This document shows positions 1-8,012 of a DNA stretch of 36,743 nucleotides, one piece after another. The position numbers were made by a program, and so were the translations under genes. Origin of the DNA: Thermoplasmatales archaeon (lineage in GTDB: Archaea; Thermoplasmatota; Penumbrarchaeia; Penumbrarchaeales; Penumbrarchaeaceae); contig JAUVCN010000016.1 in NCBI GenBank assembly GCA_030595715.1, forward strand, positions 1-36,743, read 5' to 3'. The notes under the pieces are model-generated. The model saw nothing but the letters and a program-made list of their open reading frames with translations, ran no database searches and had not been told where the DNA came from. Position 1 is the first letter of the stretch, and each line of letters opens with the position of its first letter.

Positions 1-2
1 AT

Positions 3-1070
3 GGGGACCGGGTGGTATGGACCGACTTTAGGAACGGGAGCGACAATACTGACATCTACATGTACGATCTGCTATCAAAGACGGAGAAGCAGATAACCTT
101 CGATACATCCAACCAGAAATATCCCGTTATATTCGATGATATCATAGTATGGCAGGACTATCGTATGGGAAACTGGGACATCTTCATGATGGACCTCAAA
201 GACGGAGTTCCTATACAGGTTACCACGGACACTTTCGATCAGGTGTACCCGGACGTCTATGGAGATATCATCGTATGGGAGGACCACAGACAGGAAGTAG
301 CACAATCATATAACGAGCTGAATATCTTCATGACGTTCATAGACCAGGACAACGACGGCATCTATGACTGGGACGATCCTCAACCCACGATACAGCATAT
401 CCCTCTGGAGAGTATGGAATACAAGATGGACATGCTGATGGTCCAGCTCAAACTCACAGAGGGAAATCTAACATCCAGGATCCAGACCCTCAGAACCGAA
501 ATGGCCGCAAGTTTCGATGATATCAAAGAGGAGATCATGGGGCAGGTCGAGGATGGGGTCGATGAGATACTTGCCGACCTTGATGCACACAACAACACAC
601 TGTGGGGAACGAACAACACGATACATATGGAGTTCATGGCATTGAAAGATGACCTTGTCTCGCTCAGGGAGAACCTCACAACATCAAAGGAGGAAGAGAT
701 GGACCTTCTGTCAAGCTACATGGAAACCCTTGAGGAACTCATTGTTCAGGTGAGGGCGTCAATTGAACTGGCGATCTCAGAATTGGCTTCGGACCTGGAA
801 GTGGATATGAACGCGTCCGCTTCGAACTTCTCATTGAAGCTTGATGAGATCCAGACCTCTCTGGAAGAACTTCAAAGACTGGATGGCATAGTGACCGATC
901 TTGAAAACATATCAAAAGATATCGAAAATGTAGAAAAAGATGTGGAAGATGAGGTTTTCGGCCTCTTCGAGATACTCACCTTCATCCTGCTCGGAGCAAT
1001 ACTGTTCCTTGTGCTTTTGGGCCTATTCGGAAGGAGGGCCCCGAAAAAGAGCGGTTATTATGAAGAATAG
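3..1070 (+). CDS. Membrane-anchored beta-propeller / coiled-coil surface protein, C-terminal part (partial at window edge)
   Basis: The reading frame is open to the left edge, so the true start lies outside; the GTG at 12 is internal to a repeat. The first ~100 residues hold three copies of a propeller blade motif of the form D-I-I-V-W-x-D-x-R followed by D-I-Y/F-M-x-D-L, as in TolB/WD40-like repeats of archaeal and bacterial surface proteins. A D-Q-D-N-D-G-I-Y-D segment resembles a calcium-binding loop. Then come ~200 residues of predicted coiled coil (heptad-like L/I/M spacing, rich in E, D, S, N) and one C-terminal hydrophobic helix followed by a short basic tail (GRRAPKK). This predicts an extracellular protein anchored at its C-terminus. 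The number of blades, signal peptide and ligand cannot be seen. Function unknown; it could be a sugar- or protein-binding envelope protein. Confidence 0.75.
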   Translation, partial: GDRVVWTDFRNGSDNTDIYMYDLLSKTEKQITFDTSNQKYPVIFDDIIVWQDYRMGNWDIFMMDLKDGVPIQVTTDTFDQVYPDVYGDIIVWEDHRQEVAQSYNELNIFMTFIDQDNDGIYDWDDPQPTIQHIPLESMEYKMDMLMVQLKLTEGNLTSRIQTLRTEMAASFDDIKEEIMGQVEDGVDEILADLDAHNNTLWGTNNTIHMEFMALKDDLVSLRENLTTSKEEEMDLLSSYMETLEELIVQVRASIELAISELASDLEVDMNASASNFSLKLDEIQTSLEELQRLDGIVTDLENISKDIENVEKDVEDEVFGLFEILTFILLGAILFLVLLGLFGRRAPKKSGYYEE

Positions 1071-1150
1071 ATGGACGGATCCTTTAATTGAACCCGCCCC
1101 CTCCTCCTTTCAAGGAAAAAGACAAATCACAATACCCCCATTCTCCGGCA

Positions 1151-1372
1151 ATGCTCGGGACCTTCGATCTGATATTGAATATATTATTGCTCCTTGTTGG
1201 AATATCGACTGTAATATGGGGGTTGTATGGATTGGTCTATCGATACGTTGTGTCCAAGAAGCATGGCATCCGTTACCTGGACGTCGAGATGTCGATAAAA
1301 TATCAGGTCCTTTTCTGGATACTTATCATTCCATTGTTCATCCTGCAAACAATTAAGTTGTTCTTCAGATGA
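1151..1372 (+). CDS. Small two-helix membrane protein
   Basis: A 73-aa protein from the ATG at 1151 has two hydrophobic segments (about residues 5-30 and 50-70) separated by a short basic loop (VSKKHG), and ends in a hydrophobic/basic tail. A longer form from TTG at 1088 would add a proline-rich head with little support. It lies 80 nt after the surface-protein gene on the same strand. No recognisable family and only a weak ribosome site, so it may be a real small membrane protein or a chance hydrophobic ORF. Confidence 0.4.
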   Translation: MLGTFDLILNILLLLVGISTVIWGLYGLVYRYVVSKKHGIRYLDVEMSIKYQVLFWILIIPLFILQTIKLFFR

Positions 1373-1506
1373 TCATTGAGACAAACTCCGCTTGTTCTTC
1401 ATCAATAATATAAAACAACATTGGGTATTGTTATCTGAAAATAGGCTCATCCGGAATGAATTCAGATATTATTCCTTCGATAGGATCGGTAAAAATTTTA
1501 GTGGGA

Positions 1507-3357
1507 TCAGGGTCTCGAGAACTTCCCTTTCTCCTTTTTGAACCTTTTATCTCCACCTTTCCCATCCGATCTCATCTGGTCCTCATTGGCCTTCATTACA
1601 AGGGGCTGCTTTCCCTTCAAGGACCTTCTGAAGAACTTCAGGATGGATTTTGCTTCCTTTGCGGGAACGGTGATGAAGGTGAATTCCTCCCCGATATCGA
1701 TATTGCTGATCTTATCCGGATGGGTGCCGGCTTTTCTATTGATAAGCTCCTCGATCCTTCCCTTGTTCATCTTTTCCTTCTTTCCCATTGCGATGAACAA
1801 TCTGGTCGTCCTGTTCTTTCCATGTAAGTGAACCTCCTCACGACCGGATTCTTTCCTCCGATCTCCTTCCCTCTCCCGGGTCTTTCCATGGGGCCGTCCC
1901 TCCTCACGACCAGGTTGTTTCCTTCGATCTCCCCCTCTATCCCATGTCTTTCCATGGGAATGCCCCTCCTCACGACCTGGTTCTTTCCTCTGATCGGTAA
2001 CGTTCCTGTCATCCCTTTTCCAATCGGGAACACCTTTCTCCCAGCTTTTCCTTTTATCCCTTCCAGTGACCTCTTCAAGGTCCTTTCCAAAAGAATATTT
2101 CAAAAGAGCGGTGATAAGGTCCTCTCCGCTGCCTTCCTCCAACATCTCCTTTGCCCATTGCCGATATCCCTCTGTCTCTTTTTGAGAAAGCATCCTGTCG
2201 ATATCGCTCTCGACCCTCTTCTTTCTGATATCGACGATCTCCTGTTTTTGCGGGACCTTCTGTTTTACAATATTCGCTTGGGTGAACTTCTGGATGAACT
2301 TCATTTTCCTGAACTCGGATGAGGTAACGAAGGTTATTGCAGTGCCTTTCTTTCCGGCTCTACCCGTCCTTCCGATCCTGTGGACATAGGATTCCGGGTT
2401 CTGTGGGATGGAATAATTGATGACATGTGTTAGGTTGCCGACATCGATGCCTCTGGCCGCAACATCGGTTGCCACCAGAATGTCGATCCTCCTGTCCCTG
2501 AACTTGCCAAGGATCTTCTCCCTGAGAGGTTGGGATATGTCCCCATGGAGGTTGTCTGCCTTCATTCCCTTCTCCATCAATTTCGTGGCGAGCTCATCCA
2601 CATCCGCCTTTGTCTTGCAGAATATGATGCCGTAGAAATCGGTCTCTATCTCCAGGATCCTTGTCAGGGCTTCGAGTTTGTCCTTCCGGCTGACCTCGAA
2701 ATAGATCTGTTCCGTCAGATCCGTGGTCAACTGGGGTTCGGACCTGACATGGGTATACTTCCCCATGTATCTCTCTGCAAGTTTCTTGATCCGTTTTGGC
2801 ATCGTTGCAGAGAAAAGCAGAACTCTCTTTTCATCGGGTGTTTCTTTCAGGACCTCTTCGATGTCCTCGATGAATCCCATATTCAGCATCTCATCCGCCT
2901 CATCCAGGATGAAATACTCGATCTTATCAAGGGTCAGTGTTCCCCTCCTGATATGATCAAGGGTCCTTCCAGGGGTTCCCACGACGATGTGGACACCCCT
3001 CTTCAATTTCTTGAACTGGATATCGATGAACTGCCCACCGTAGATGGCAGCCGTTCTGACGTTGGAAGTGCCTTTTAAGGATTCTATCTCCTCGCAGACC
3101 TGGATCACCAGCTCCCGTGTCGGGGCCAGGATTATGGCCTTGATCTCTCTTTTATTGGGATCCAGTTTCTCTATCAGGGGCAGGGCAAATACTGCGGTCT
3201 TTCCTGTTCCTGTCTGAGCCTGGGCGATGATGTCGACCTTGTTCTCTAGAAGGAGGGGTATGGCCAAGGCCTGGATCTCCGTGGGGGTTTTGAATCCCTT
3301 CTTTTCCAGGGTAGCCAGTGTCTTTTCTGACAGTCCCAGTGACCTGAAATCTTTCAT
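1507..3357 (-). CDS. deaD: DEAD-box ATP-dependent RNA helicase with DbpA-like RNA-binding tail
   Basis: A 616-aa cytosolic RNA-unwinding enzyme. Superfamily 2 motifs are intact: Q-motif region at the N-terminus (residues 5-28), motif I AQTGTGKT at 47-54, PTRELV near 69, TPGR near 118, DEAD at 152-155, SAT at 183-185, and HRIGRTGRAG at 326-335. After the two RecA-like lobes there is a helical stretch, then a hydrophilic linker (440-515) with three tandem 22-residue repeats rich in R, E, G and H. A fold resembling the DbpA RNA-binding domain follows (about 517-591), then a basic tail. The architecture matches the bacterial CsdA/DbpA type and is seen in some archaea. Likely roles are RNA remodelling, ribosome assembly or mRNA decay. 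It is monocistronic: its TATA box lies about 30 nt upstream, implying a very short leader. Confidence 0.95.
   Translation of the reverse strand: MKDFRSLGLSEKTLATLEKKGFKTPTEIQALAIPLLLENKVDIIAQAQTGTGKTAVFALPLIEKLDPNKREIKAIILAPTRELVIQVCEEIESLKGTSNVRTAAIYGGQFIDIQFKKLKRGVHIVVGTPGRTLDHIRRGTLTLDKIEYFILDEADEMLNMGFIEDIEEVLKETPDEKRVLLFSATMPKRIKKLAERYMGKYTHVRSEPQLTTDLTEQIYFEVSRKDKLEALTRILEIETDFYGIIFCKTKADVDELATKLMEKGMKADNLHGDISQPLREKILGKFRDRRIDILVATDVAARGIDVGNLTHVINYSIPQNPESYVHRIGRTGRAGKKGTAITFVTSSEFRKMKFIQKFTQANIVKQKVPQKQEIVDIRKKRVESDIDRMLSQKETEGYRQWAKEMLEEGSGEDLITALLKYSFGKDLEEVTGRDKRKSWEKGVPDWKRDDRNVTDQRKEPGREEGHSHGKTWDRGGDRRKQPGREEGRPHGKTREREGDRRKESGREEVHLHGKNRTTRLFIAMGKKEKMNKGRIEELINRKAGTHPDKISNIDIGEEFTFITVPAKEAKSILKFFRRSLKGKQPLVMKANEDQMRSDGKGGDKRFKKEKGKFSRP
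1813..1986 (-). repeat. 66-bp in-frame tandem repeat inside the DEAD-box helicase
   Basis: The 11-mer TCCTCACGACC recurs on the plus strand at 1835, 1901 and 1967, exactly 66 bp apart, within longer similar blocks. It encodes three copies (the last partial) of a 22-residue unit of the form K-x-x-G-R-E-E-x-x-x-H-G-K between the helicase core and the DbpA-like domain. Copies differ by several substitutions, so this is an ageing expansion that keeps the frame. Confidence 0.9.
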
Positions 3358-3386
3358 GGCGCTCTAGAGCGGAGACACCAGGAACT

Positions 3387-3400
3387 ACTATATATCCTTT
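3387..3400 (-). promoter_or_regulatory. TATA box of the DEAD-box helicase gene
   Basis: On the minus strand an AAAGGATATATAGT element lies centred ~34 nt before the ATG at 3357. With transcription starting ~25 nt downstream of an archaeal TATA box, the leader would be about 10 nt. This agrees with the absence of a Shine-Dalgarno sequence before the start. Confidence 0.6.
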
Positions 3401-3408
3401 GCACAGTT

Positions 3409-4395
3409 TCATTCTCTTTTTCCGATCTTTTTCTTCTTATCGCCCTTCTTTGTGCTCTTAACGATCACAATTATCATGACGATGACAATTGCCACGGGAA
3501 GCAGTGTTGTCATCAATGAGATGCACAGGACCGCTCCTATCATCGAAAAGAGGAAAACCTCGGATTCAAGGCCTCTGTTCACTTCGAATATGATCTCATA
3601 TTCTCCTTCCCCCCAGATGTCCAGATAGACAGATTCATCATTTCCTCCGTAATTGTAGATCCGAACCGATGTGGTCTCCGACTCATCTTTCTCATCCAGT
3701 TTGATATCGACGGATGAATATCGGGAGTAATCGTTCAGACTCGCATATATGGTGCCATCTCCATCATCTGTCCTCTTGACCGTTGCTTTCACCGTACAAT
3801 CACTGGCAACGTTGATGTAGAAACTGTCCACATCCTCGTAATCCTGATGGTCATAGGTAACCTTGAACACCTTGCCCGATAGTTTCTTCCCTTCAGAGAC
3901 CAGCATGGGGGACTCTTCGGACCCTGGTGCATCTTCGGGATCGTCCATATCATGATATTTGATATTGATGGAATACTCCCCTCGTCCCGTTACGATCAGG
4001 AAGAAATGGTCCGCAGGTCCATGATTCACCAGGATGCCGCGTGTTACCTCGCCTGCTACATCTACACTCGGGGAACTGTAGTGACTCAGGTATATGGATT
4101 CCCGATCGGAACCGAATGTTTTCAGATAGATGTCACCTGAACCGGTATCGGTCTTCTTCAATGAGAAGAAAACAATGGAATTCACGGGTATGTTGACCCT
4201 GAACATATCCTCGTCATTTGAAGAATAGGATGATCCTGAATCCAGTCTACCTGTTGTGTTCCCTTCACCGATAACGTTCGGATCGTCCATGGAGTCGTTC
4301 GGTTCCTCCTCGCCGTCAACGACCGAAATGAAGGATGCCATGAACACGATCATAACAAGGATGACCGTTGCCTTTTTGATGTTTCTCCCATCCAT
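3409..4395 (-). CDS. Secreted/membrane-anchored protein with two PPC-like domains
   Basis: 328 aa. The N-terminus is a signal peptide (basic NIKK, then hydrophobic VILVMIVFMASFISVV, cleavage near VDG). Two beta-rich modules follow: the first (~30-150) opens with E-E-P-N-D-S, typical of pre-peptidase C-terminal (PPC) domains, has a D-x-D-x-F-x-V core and ends in G-E-Y-S-I-N-I; the second (~165-265) has the same outline and ends in G-E-Y-E-I-I-F. A C-terminal hydrophobic helix (~275-312) and a lysine-rich tail (TKKGDKKKK) anchor it with most of the protein outside the cell. PPC domains usually accompany secreted peptidases, but no protease domain is present, so it is an envelope protein of unknown role. 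Confidence 0.75.
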   Translation of the reverse strand: MDGRNIKKATVILVMIVFMASFISVVDGEEEPNDSMDDPNVIGEGNTTGRLDSGSSYSSNDEDMFRVNIPVNSIVFFSLKKTDTGSGDIYLKTFGSDRESIYLSHYSSPSVDVAGEVTRGILVNHGPADHFFLIVTGRGEYSINIKYHDMDDPEDAPGSEESPMLVSEGKKLSGKVFKVTYDHQDYEDVDSFYINVASDCTVKATVKRTDDGDGTIYASLNDYSRYSSVDIKLDEKDESETTSVRIYNYGGNDESVYLDIWGEGEYEIIFEVNRGLESEVFLFSMIGAVLCISLMTTLLPVAIVIVMIIVIVKSTKKGDKKKKIGKRE

Positions 4396-4462
4396 TTGAT
4401 CTCCCTGTATGAATATGCAGTATCAGCTATATTGCAATTACCGTGGATATATGTACGAACAT

Positions 4463-4474
4463 CCTAAATATATT
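4463..4474 (+). promoter_or_regulatory. TATA box giving a leaderless transcript for the 68-aa membrane protein
   Basis: CCTAAATATATT is centred about 25 nt upstream of the ATG at 4494, the distance expected if transcription starts at the start codon itself. No ribosome-binding site precedes that ATG, which fits leaderless translation. Confidence 0.5.
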
Positions 4475-4493
4475 CACAATGTTCTATTGCCAG

Positions 4494-4700
4494 ATGAACA
4501 GGAAGCTGACTACATGGGGAATTGCACTACTGGTCCTGTCCATTTTGATGCCTGTCCTGTTCTTCCTGTTATCTTTGATCAGCTGGGAACTTGTTGAAGG
4601 CCTTCTGGGTGGGATCGACTGGTTCCTGTGTATGGGCGTATCCACTCTGGTCTTCCTGGGGGGCCTTTTTCTCCTAGTGATCGGTCTCCGAACAGACTAG
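4494..4700 (+). CDS. Small two-helix membrane protein
   Basis: 68 aa from the ATG at 4494, which is placed by the leaderless TATA geometry; an upstream in-frame ATG at 4443 would add 17 poor residues. There are two hydrophobic helices (about residues 5-28 and 42-64) with a short loop containing E-G-L-L-G-G-I-D-W, and a terminal R-T-D. The gene is divergent from the PPC-like protein and convergent with the copper operon (stops 4 nt apart). No family recognised. Confidence 0.5.
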   Translation: MNRKLTTWGIALLVLSILMPVLFFLLSLISWELVEGLLGGIDWFLCMGVSTLVFLGGLFLLVIGLRTD

Positions 4701-4703
4701 TTA

Positions 4704-4823
4704 TCATCTCGGGGTCCTCTTTGTAACCCTCACGAGAAGGAATACGATCATAATTGTGATCAGGACCATGACCGTTATCATTGAGATGGTGAAAGATATC
4801 ATTGAAATGTACGGAGGAGCCAT
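4704..4823 (-). CDS. 39-aa single-helix membrane peptide at the end of the copper operon
   Basis: The ATG overlaps the stop of the YHS gene (TGATG, one shared base). The product begins MAPPYIS, continues as an uninterrupted run of I, V, L, M, F and T, about 25 residues long, and ends with the basic tail RVTKRTPR: a one-pass membrane peptide with its C-terminus probably cytosolic. The overlap with the preceding stop suggests translational coupling. It is too short for usual gene finders. It could be a small partner of the neighbouring Cu+-ATPase, as small one-helix subunits are known for other membrane complexes, but that is inference. Confidence 0.5.
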   Translation of the reverse strand: MAPPYISMISFTISMITVMVLITIMIVFLLVRVTKRTPR

Positions 4824-4984
4824 CACATTTTAATGAGCGGTCCATCGCTTTTCAGATACTTCTCCTGGTCCTTTTCGAACATGTATCTGCACCCTGGTGC
4901 GCAAAAGTAATACTTTTTCCCTCCATATTCACTGGTCCATTTTGCATTCTTCGGGTCCACCTTCATCTTGCATACCGGATCAAT
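4823..4984 (-). CDS. YHS-domain metal-binding protein (probable copper chaperone), non-canonical start
   Basis: Read directly from the minus strand. The frame encodes I-D-P-V-C-K-M-K-V-D-P, then Y-G-G-K-K-Y-Y-F-C-A-P-G-C-R and F-E-K-D-Q-E-K-Y-L, a textbook YHS domain with metal-ligand cysteines C-x2-M and C-x3-C. It is 53 aa if it starts at ATT 4984. No ATG, GTG or TTG lies in frame between the upstream stop and the domain's own first motif; the next ATG (in C-K-M) would cut off the D-P-V-C. A strong Shine-Dalgarno-like GGAGTTGAT (8 of 9 bases of the archaeal consensus GGAGGTGAT) overlaps the copA stop and sits 3 nt before ATC 4990 and 9 nt before ATT 4984. YHS proteins commonly sit next to or are fused to CopA and bind copper. 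Alternatives: frameshifted fusion with CopA, or a sequencing error. Confidence 0.7.
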   Translation of the reverse strand: MDPVCKMKVDPKNAKWTSEYGGKKYYFCAPGCRYMFEKDQEKYLKSDGPLIKM

Positions 4985-4993
4985 TTTGATCTT

Positions 4994-5002
4994 ATCAACT
5001 CC
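4994..5002 (-). promoter_or_regulatory. Strong ribosome-binding site overlapping the copA stop
   Basis: GGAGTTGAT on the minus strand matches the archaeal 16S anti-Shine-Dalgarno complement at 8 of 9 positions. It contains the copA TGA, so it can only serve the next frame downstream, the YHS gene. It is the main evidence that this frame is translated despite lacking a usual start codon. Confidence 0.6.
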
Positions 5003-7478
5003 TGGTGTCTGGTGTATATCTTTTCAACATCAACGATAATGTCACAACTGTCACCGAGCTCATGGCCATCGCAAGTCCTGCGAATTCGGGTCTGAGATCG
5101 ATCCCCCATGGATGGAGGGTTCCCGCTGCTACCGGGATCAGGATCGTATTGTAGGCAAAGGCCCAGAATATGTTCTGTTTGATCCTTTTCATCACCTTTC
5201 TCGAAAGCAGTATACCTGCAAGGCCGTCCATAGGGTCGTCCTTGACAAGGACGATATCCCCACTTTCCATTGCTATGTCGGTACCTCCTCCCATGGCGAT
5301 GCCCACATCCGCCTGGGCCAGGGCGGGAGCATCATTTATGCCGTCTCCCATGAAGGCAACCTTCCTTCCCTTTTTCTGAAGCTCCATCACCTTTTTCGAT
5401 TTGTCACCGGGGAGGACCTCCGCCATTACATTATCTATCCCGACCTGTCCTGCCACAACGTTTGCACTACGTTCATTGTCGCCCGTGATCATGTGAACTT
5501 CGAATCCCATTCTTTTCATCCGGGAGATGGCTTCCCTGGAACTGTCCTTGATCCTGTCCGATATTCCGAATCCTCCCTTGATCTCATCATCAATGGATAC
5601 CATGGATATCGTCATCCCCTTTCTCTCACTCTTTGTGATCCATTCCGTCATTCGTTTTGGGATCTTGATGCCATTCTCGTCGAAGGATCGAGAGCTTGCG
5701 ACGATAACATTCCTTCCTTCCACTATCCCCTTGATGCCTCTGCCTTCGATGGCCTCCACCTCATCCGCTCTCCGGATATCCAGGCTTGATGCCCTGTCAA
5801 GTATGGCACTGGCAAGTGGATGTTCGGATCCTTTCTCCACAGCCGATGCCAGCTGCAGAAGTTCCTTTTCTTCGATATCAATGGTGATGATGTCATTGAC
5901 CTCCGGTCTTCCCACTGTGATCGTCCCTGTCTTGTCCATGACGACGGTATCGATCGAACCTGACCTCTGCAGGGCTTCACCGTTCTTGATAAGAATACCG
6001 AGTTCCGCCCCTCTTCCTATACCTACCGTTACAGCAGTGGGAGTTGCAAGTCCCAGTGCGCACGGGCAGGCTATGACCAGGATGGAAACAAGTCGTGTGA
6101 AAGAAAAAAGCAATGATCCGTCTAGAAGCAGATACCAGACGATGAATGAGACCACCGCCACAGTGAGAACCACCGGAATGAAGAAAGAGACCACACGGTC
6201 TGCTATCCTCTGTATCTCCGGTCTTGAACCCTGGGCCTCTTCCACGGAGCGAATTATCTGGGACAGGAGCGTGTCCTTTCCCACGCCCGTGGCCTCGATG
6301 TCGAGCACACCTTTTCCGTTCACGGTGCCGCCTATCACCTCGTCCCCCTTGGTCCTCTTGACCGGGACTGGTTCTCCTGTTATCATGGATGCATCCACGA
6401 AGGATGACCCCTTTTTCACAACACCATCAACGGGAAGTCTTTCACCGGGACGGACCAATAGGACATCACCTCTCTTCACCTCTTCGATATCCACTTCCAC
6501 CTCGCCCTTATCGGTGATCAGTATCGCCTTGTTCGGCCTGAGCCCCATCAGTTTCTTGATAGCAGTGTTCGTCTTTCCCTTGGCTCTGGCCTCAAGGAAC
6601 CTTCCAAGGGTCAGGAAACCCGCAAGCATCAAAACGGTATCATAGAACATGAAATCAGATGTCAGAATGATCTCGAATGTTCCCAACACGGATGAGATGT
6701 AGGCAGCCCCCATCCCCATGGAGTACATTACGTCCATGTTGAGGTTGCGATGTTTCAGATTCTTGAATGCGGCAAGGAAAATGGGATAGCTTACAAAGAA
6801 GAAGAAGGGGGTTGTGATGATAAAGAGCGTCATTCCCATATCAAAAGGGAACATAACCCCCGACCACATCAGGGCCATCAGTGGGATGCCGAGGCCAAGG
6901 CCGATGAACACACGGAAGAGTTTTTTCTTCTGGTCCTGCTTGTGTATCCTTTCCTCTTCTTCCTTTGAAAGCTCCTCCTCCTTTCCAATGTACTTGTAAC
7001 CTATCCCCTCTATCACGGATCTGATGTCCTTGACGGTCACAAGGGATGGATTGTAGGTGATTGATGCTTTTTCGCTGGTGAGGTCGACCTTTGCCTCCAT
7101 CACTCCTTCAAGTTCGCTCAGACCGGTCTCGATCGCCTGTGAGCACATGACGCAGGTCATGCCACCGATCTTCACCTTCACAGTAGGATAGAATGTTCCA
7201 TATCCAAGGTCCTTGATGGCACCATCAACTTCTTTCAGGCCGATCAGGTCCCTGTCATAGGTGACCCTGGCCGTCTCGGTTCCGAGATTTACCGAAACAT
7301 CCTTGACACCTTCGAGATCCTTCAGGACATCGGTCACCGCCTGTGAACAAATGGCACAGGTCATTCCGGTGACCTTGATATCTGCTGTGGGATCTTTCAA
7401 CAACATACCTTCTATTACGTTGATGTGCAGAGGAGTGGTGGTTAAAGTGAAATTCCCTTCACATATCAGGGTGATCAT
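4995..7478 (-). CDS. copA: Cu+-exporting P1B-type ATPase with two N-terminal HMA domains
   Basis: ATP-driven efflux of cuprous ion across the cytoplasmic membrane. From the ATG at 7478 it is 827 aa. Two heavy-metal domains carry GMTCAIC (Cys 41 and 44) and GMTCVMC (Cys 109 and 112). Eight membrane helices are expected; the actuator has TGE at 367-369, the metal-transport helix has CPC at 471-473, the phosphorylation site is DKTGT at 515-519, the nucleotide domain has SEHP at 551-554, and [10 protein letters not shown] is present. YN in the seventh helix and M-S-S in the eighth complete the Cu+ signature (P1B-1). The chosen start overlaps the bcp stop as ATGA; the ATG at 7406 (803 aa, starting just before the first HMA domain) is a close alternative and would leave a short gap holding an inverted repeat. 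First gene of a YHS/small-peptide tail. Confidence 0.96.
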   Translation of the reverse strand: MITLICEGNFTLTTTPLHINVIEGMLLKDPTADIKVTGMTCAICSQAVTDVLKDLEGVKDVSVNLGTETARVTYDRDLIGLKEVDGAIKDLGYGTFYPTVKVKIGGMTCVMCSQAIETGLSELEGVMEAKVDLTSEKASITYNPSLVTVKDIRSVIEGIGYKYIGKEEELSKEEEERIHKQDQKKKLFRVFIGLGLGIPLMALMWSGVMFPFDMGMTLFIITTPFFFFVSYPIFLAAFKNLKHRNLNMDVMYSMGMGAAYISSVLGTFEIILTSDFMFYDTVLMLAGFLTLGRFLEARAKGKTNTAIKKLMGLRPNKAILITDKGEVEVDIEEVKRGDVLLVRPGERLPVDGVVKKGSSFVDASMITGEPVPVKRTKGDEVIGGTVNGKGVLDIEATGVGKDTLLSQIIRSVEEAQGSRPEIQRIADRVVSFFIPVVLTVAVVSFIVWYLLLDGSLLFSFTRLVSILVIACPCALGLATPTAVTVGIGRGAELGILIKNGEALQRSGSIDTVVMDKTGTITVGRPEVNDIITIDIEEKELLQLASAVEKGSEHPLASAILDRASSLDIRRADEVEAIEGRGIKGIVEGRNVIVASSRSFDENGIKIPKRMTEWITKSERKGMTISMVSIDDEIKGGFGISDRIKDSSREAISRMKRMGFEVHMITGDNERSANVVAGQVGIDNVMAEVLPGDKSKKVMELQKKGRKVAFMGDGINDAPALAQADVGIAMGGGTDIAMESGDIVLVKDDPMDGLAGILLSRKVMKRIKQNIFWAFAYNTILIPVAAGTLHPWGIDLRPEFAGLAMAMSSVTVVTLSLMLKRYTPDTRS
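7447..7462. repeat. Inverted repeat near the copA start
   Basis: GTGAA-ATTCCC-TTCAC forms 5-bp arms with a 6-bp spacer between the bcp stop and the alternative copA start at 7406. The 5-6-5 layout is what a dimeric regulator would bind, but it lies inside copA if the start is 7478. It may be chance. Confidence 0.3.
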
Positions 7479-7948
7479 TTCAAATTCTTCAGAGAAACCA
7501 GAACTTCTGCGGCGTGTCCCTTGACCTTGACCTTTCTCCATTCCTTCCTGATGACGCCGTCCGGGTCGATCAGGAATGTGGACCTTTCCACTCCCATGAA
7601 CTCCCTTCCATACCTCTTCTTCACCTTCCAGGCCCCGAAACCCTGTAAAGCTTCTTTTTCGAGATCTGAAAGCAATGTGAGTTCCAGTTCATGTGTTCCT
7701 GTGAAGTTCTGGTGGCTCCTTTCGGAATCGGGGCTCACACCGATTATCCTTGCTTCCTCATTTTTGAAATCTGTGACCATACAGGTGAAATCCTTTGCCT
7801 CGATGGTACATCCGGAGGTGTTGTCCTTTGGATAAAAATAGAGGACGGTCCAGCTTCCATGGAGGTCCTTCGAACAGACCTCCTTACCTTCTTGGTCCTT
7901 CAAACAGAATGAAGGGGCCTTCATACCGGTCATATCTATATCTGCCAT
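7475..7948 (-). CDS. bcp: Peroxiredoxin of the Bcp/PrxQ family
   Basis: 157 aa thiol peroxidase reducing hydrogen and organic peroxides. The thioredoxin fold is recognised from the [12 protein letters not shown] motif, with peroxidatic Cys 47. In most PrxQ proteins the resolving Cys is five residues later (C-T-x-E-A-C); here that position is Lys 52, while another Cys sits at 56. Further cysteines are at 15 and 25. The later [13 protein letters not shown] motif with its conserved Arg is intact. ATG 7948 is preceded by GGAG at good spacing; a GTG at 7963 would add five residues. It precedes copA with an ATGA overlap, so peroxide defence and copper export are co-expressed, which makes sense because copper promotes oxidative damage. 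Confidence 0.93.
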   Translation of the reverse strand: MADIDMTGMKAPSFCLKDQEGKEVCSKDLHGSWTVLYFYPKDNTSGCTIEAKDFTCMVTDFKNEEARIIGVSPDSERSHQNFTGTHELELTLLSDLEKEALQGFGAWKVKKRYGREFMGVERSTFLIDPDGVIRKEWRKVKVKGHAAEVLVSLKNLK

Positions 7949-8012
7949 GGTATCTTTCTCCACTTTCAGATAACTACGGACATTAATGGTTATTCCCCAA
8001 ACATATGAGGTA

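Noticed and set aside
940-1356. A 138-aa ORF overlapping the left-edge surface protein
   Set aside because: It uses another frame of the end of that gene and runs through the intergenic region; composition is not protein-like, and the hydrophobic 73-aa frame at 1151 is a better candidate.
1373-1506. Possible gene or RNA in the gap between the small membrane protein and the DEAD-box helicase
   Set aside because: No coding frame with a start and no convincing structure; the AT-rich stretch is probably the 3' region of both convergent genes.
1828-2322. A 164-aa plus-strand ORF with a repeated L-L-T-T-x-F-F-P pattern
   Set aside because: It is the antisense image of the 66-bp repeats in the DEAD-box helicase, not a gene.
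4579-4845. An 88-aa minus-strand ORF over the end of the copper operon
   Set aside because: It lies in a different frame from the YHS and 39-aa genes, overlaps the 68-aa membrane gene, and has shadow-like composition (H, N, D, R).
5527-6645. A 372-aa plus-strand ORF
   Set aside because: It is fully antisense to copA, is Ser/Pro/Thr-rich as expected of a mirror frame, and shows no domain; copA has all catalytic motifs.
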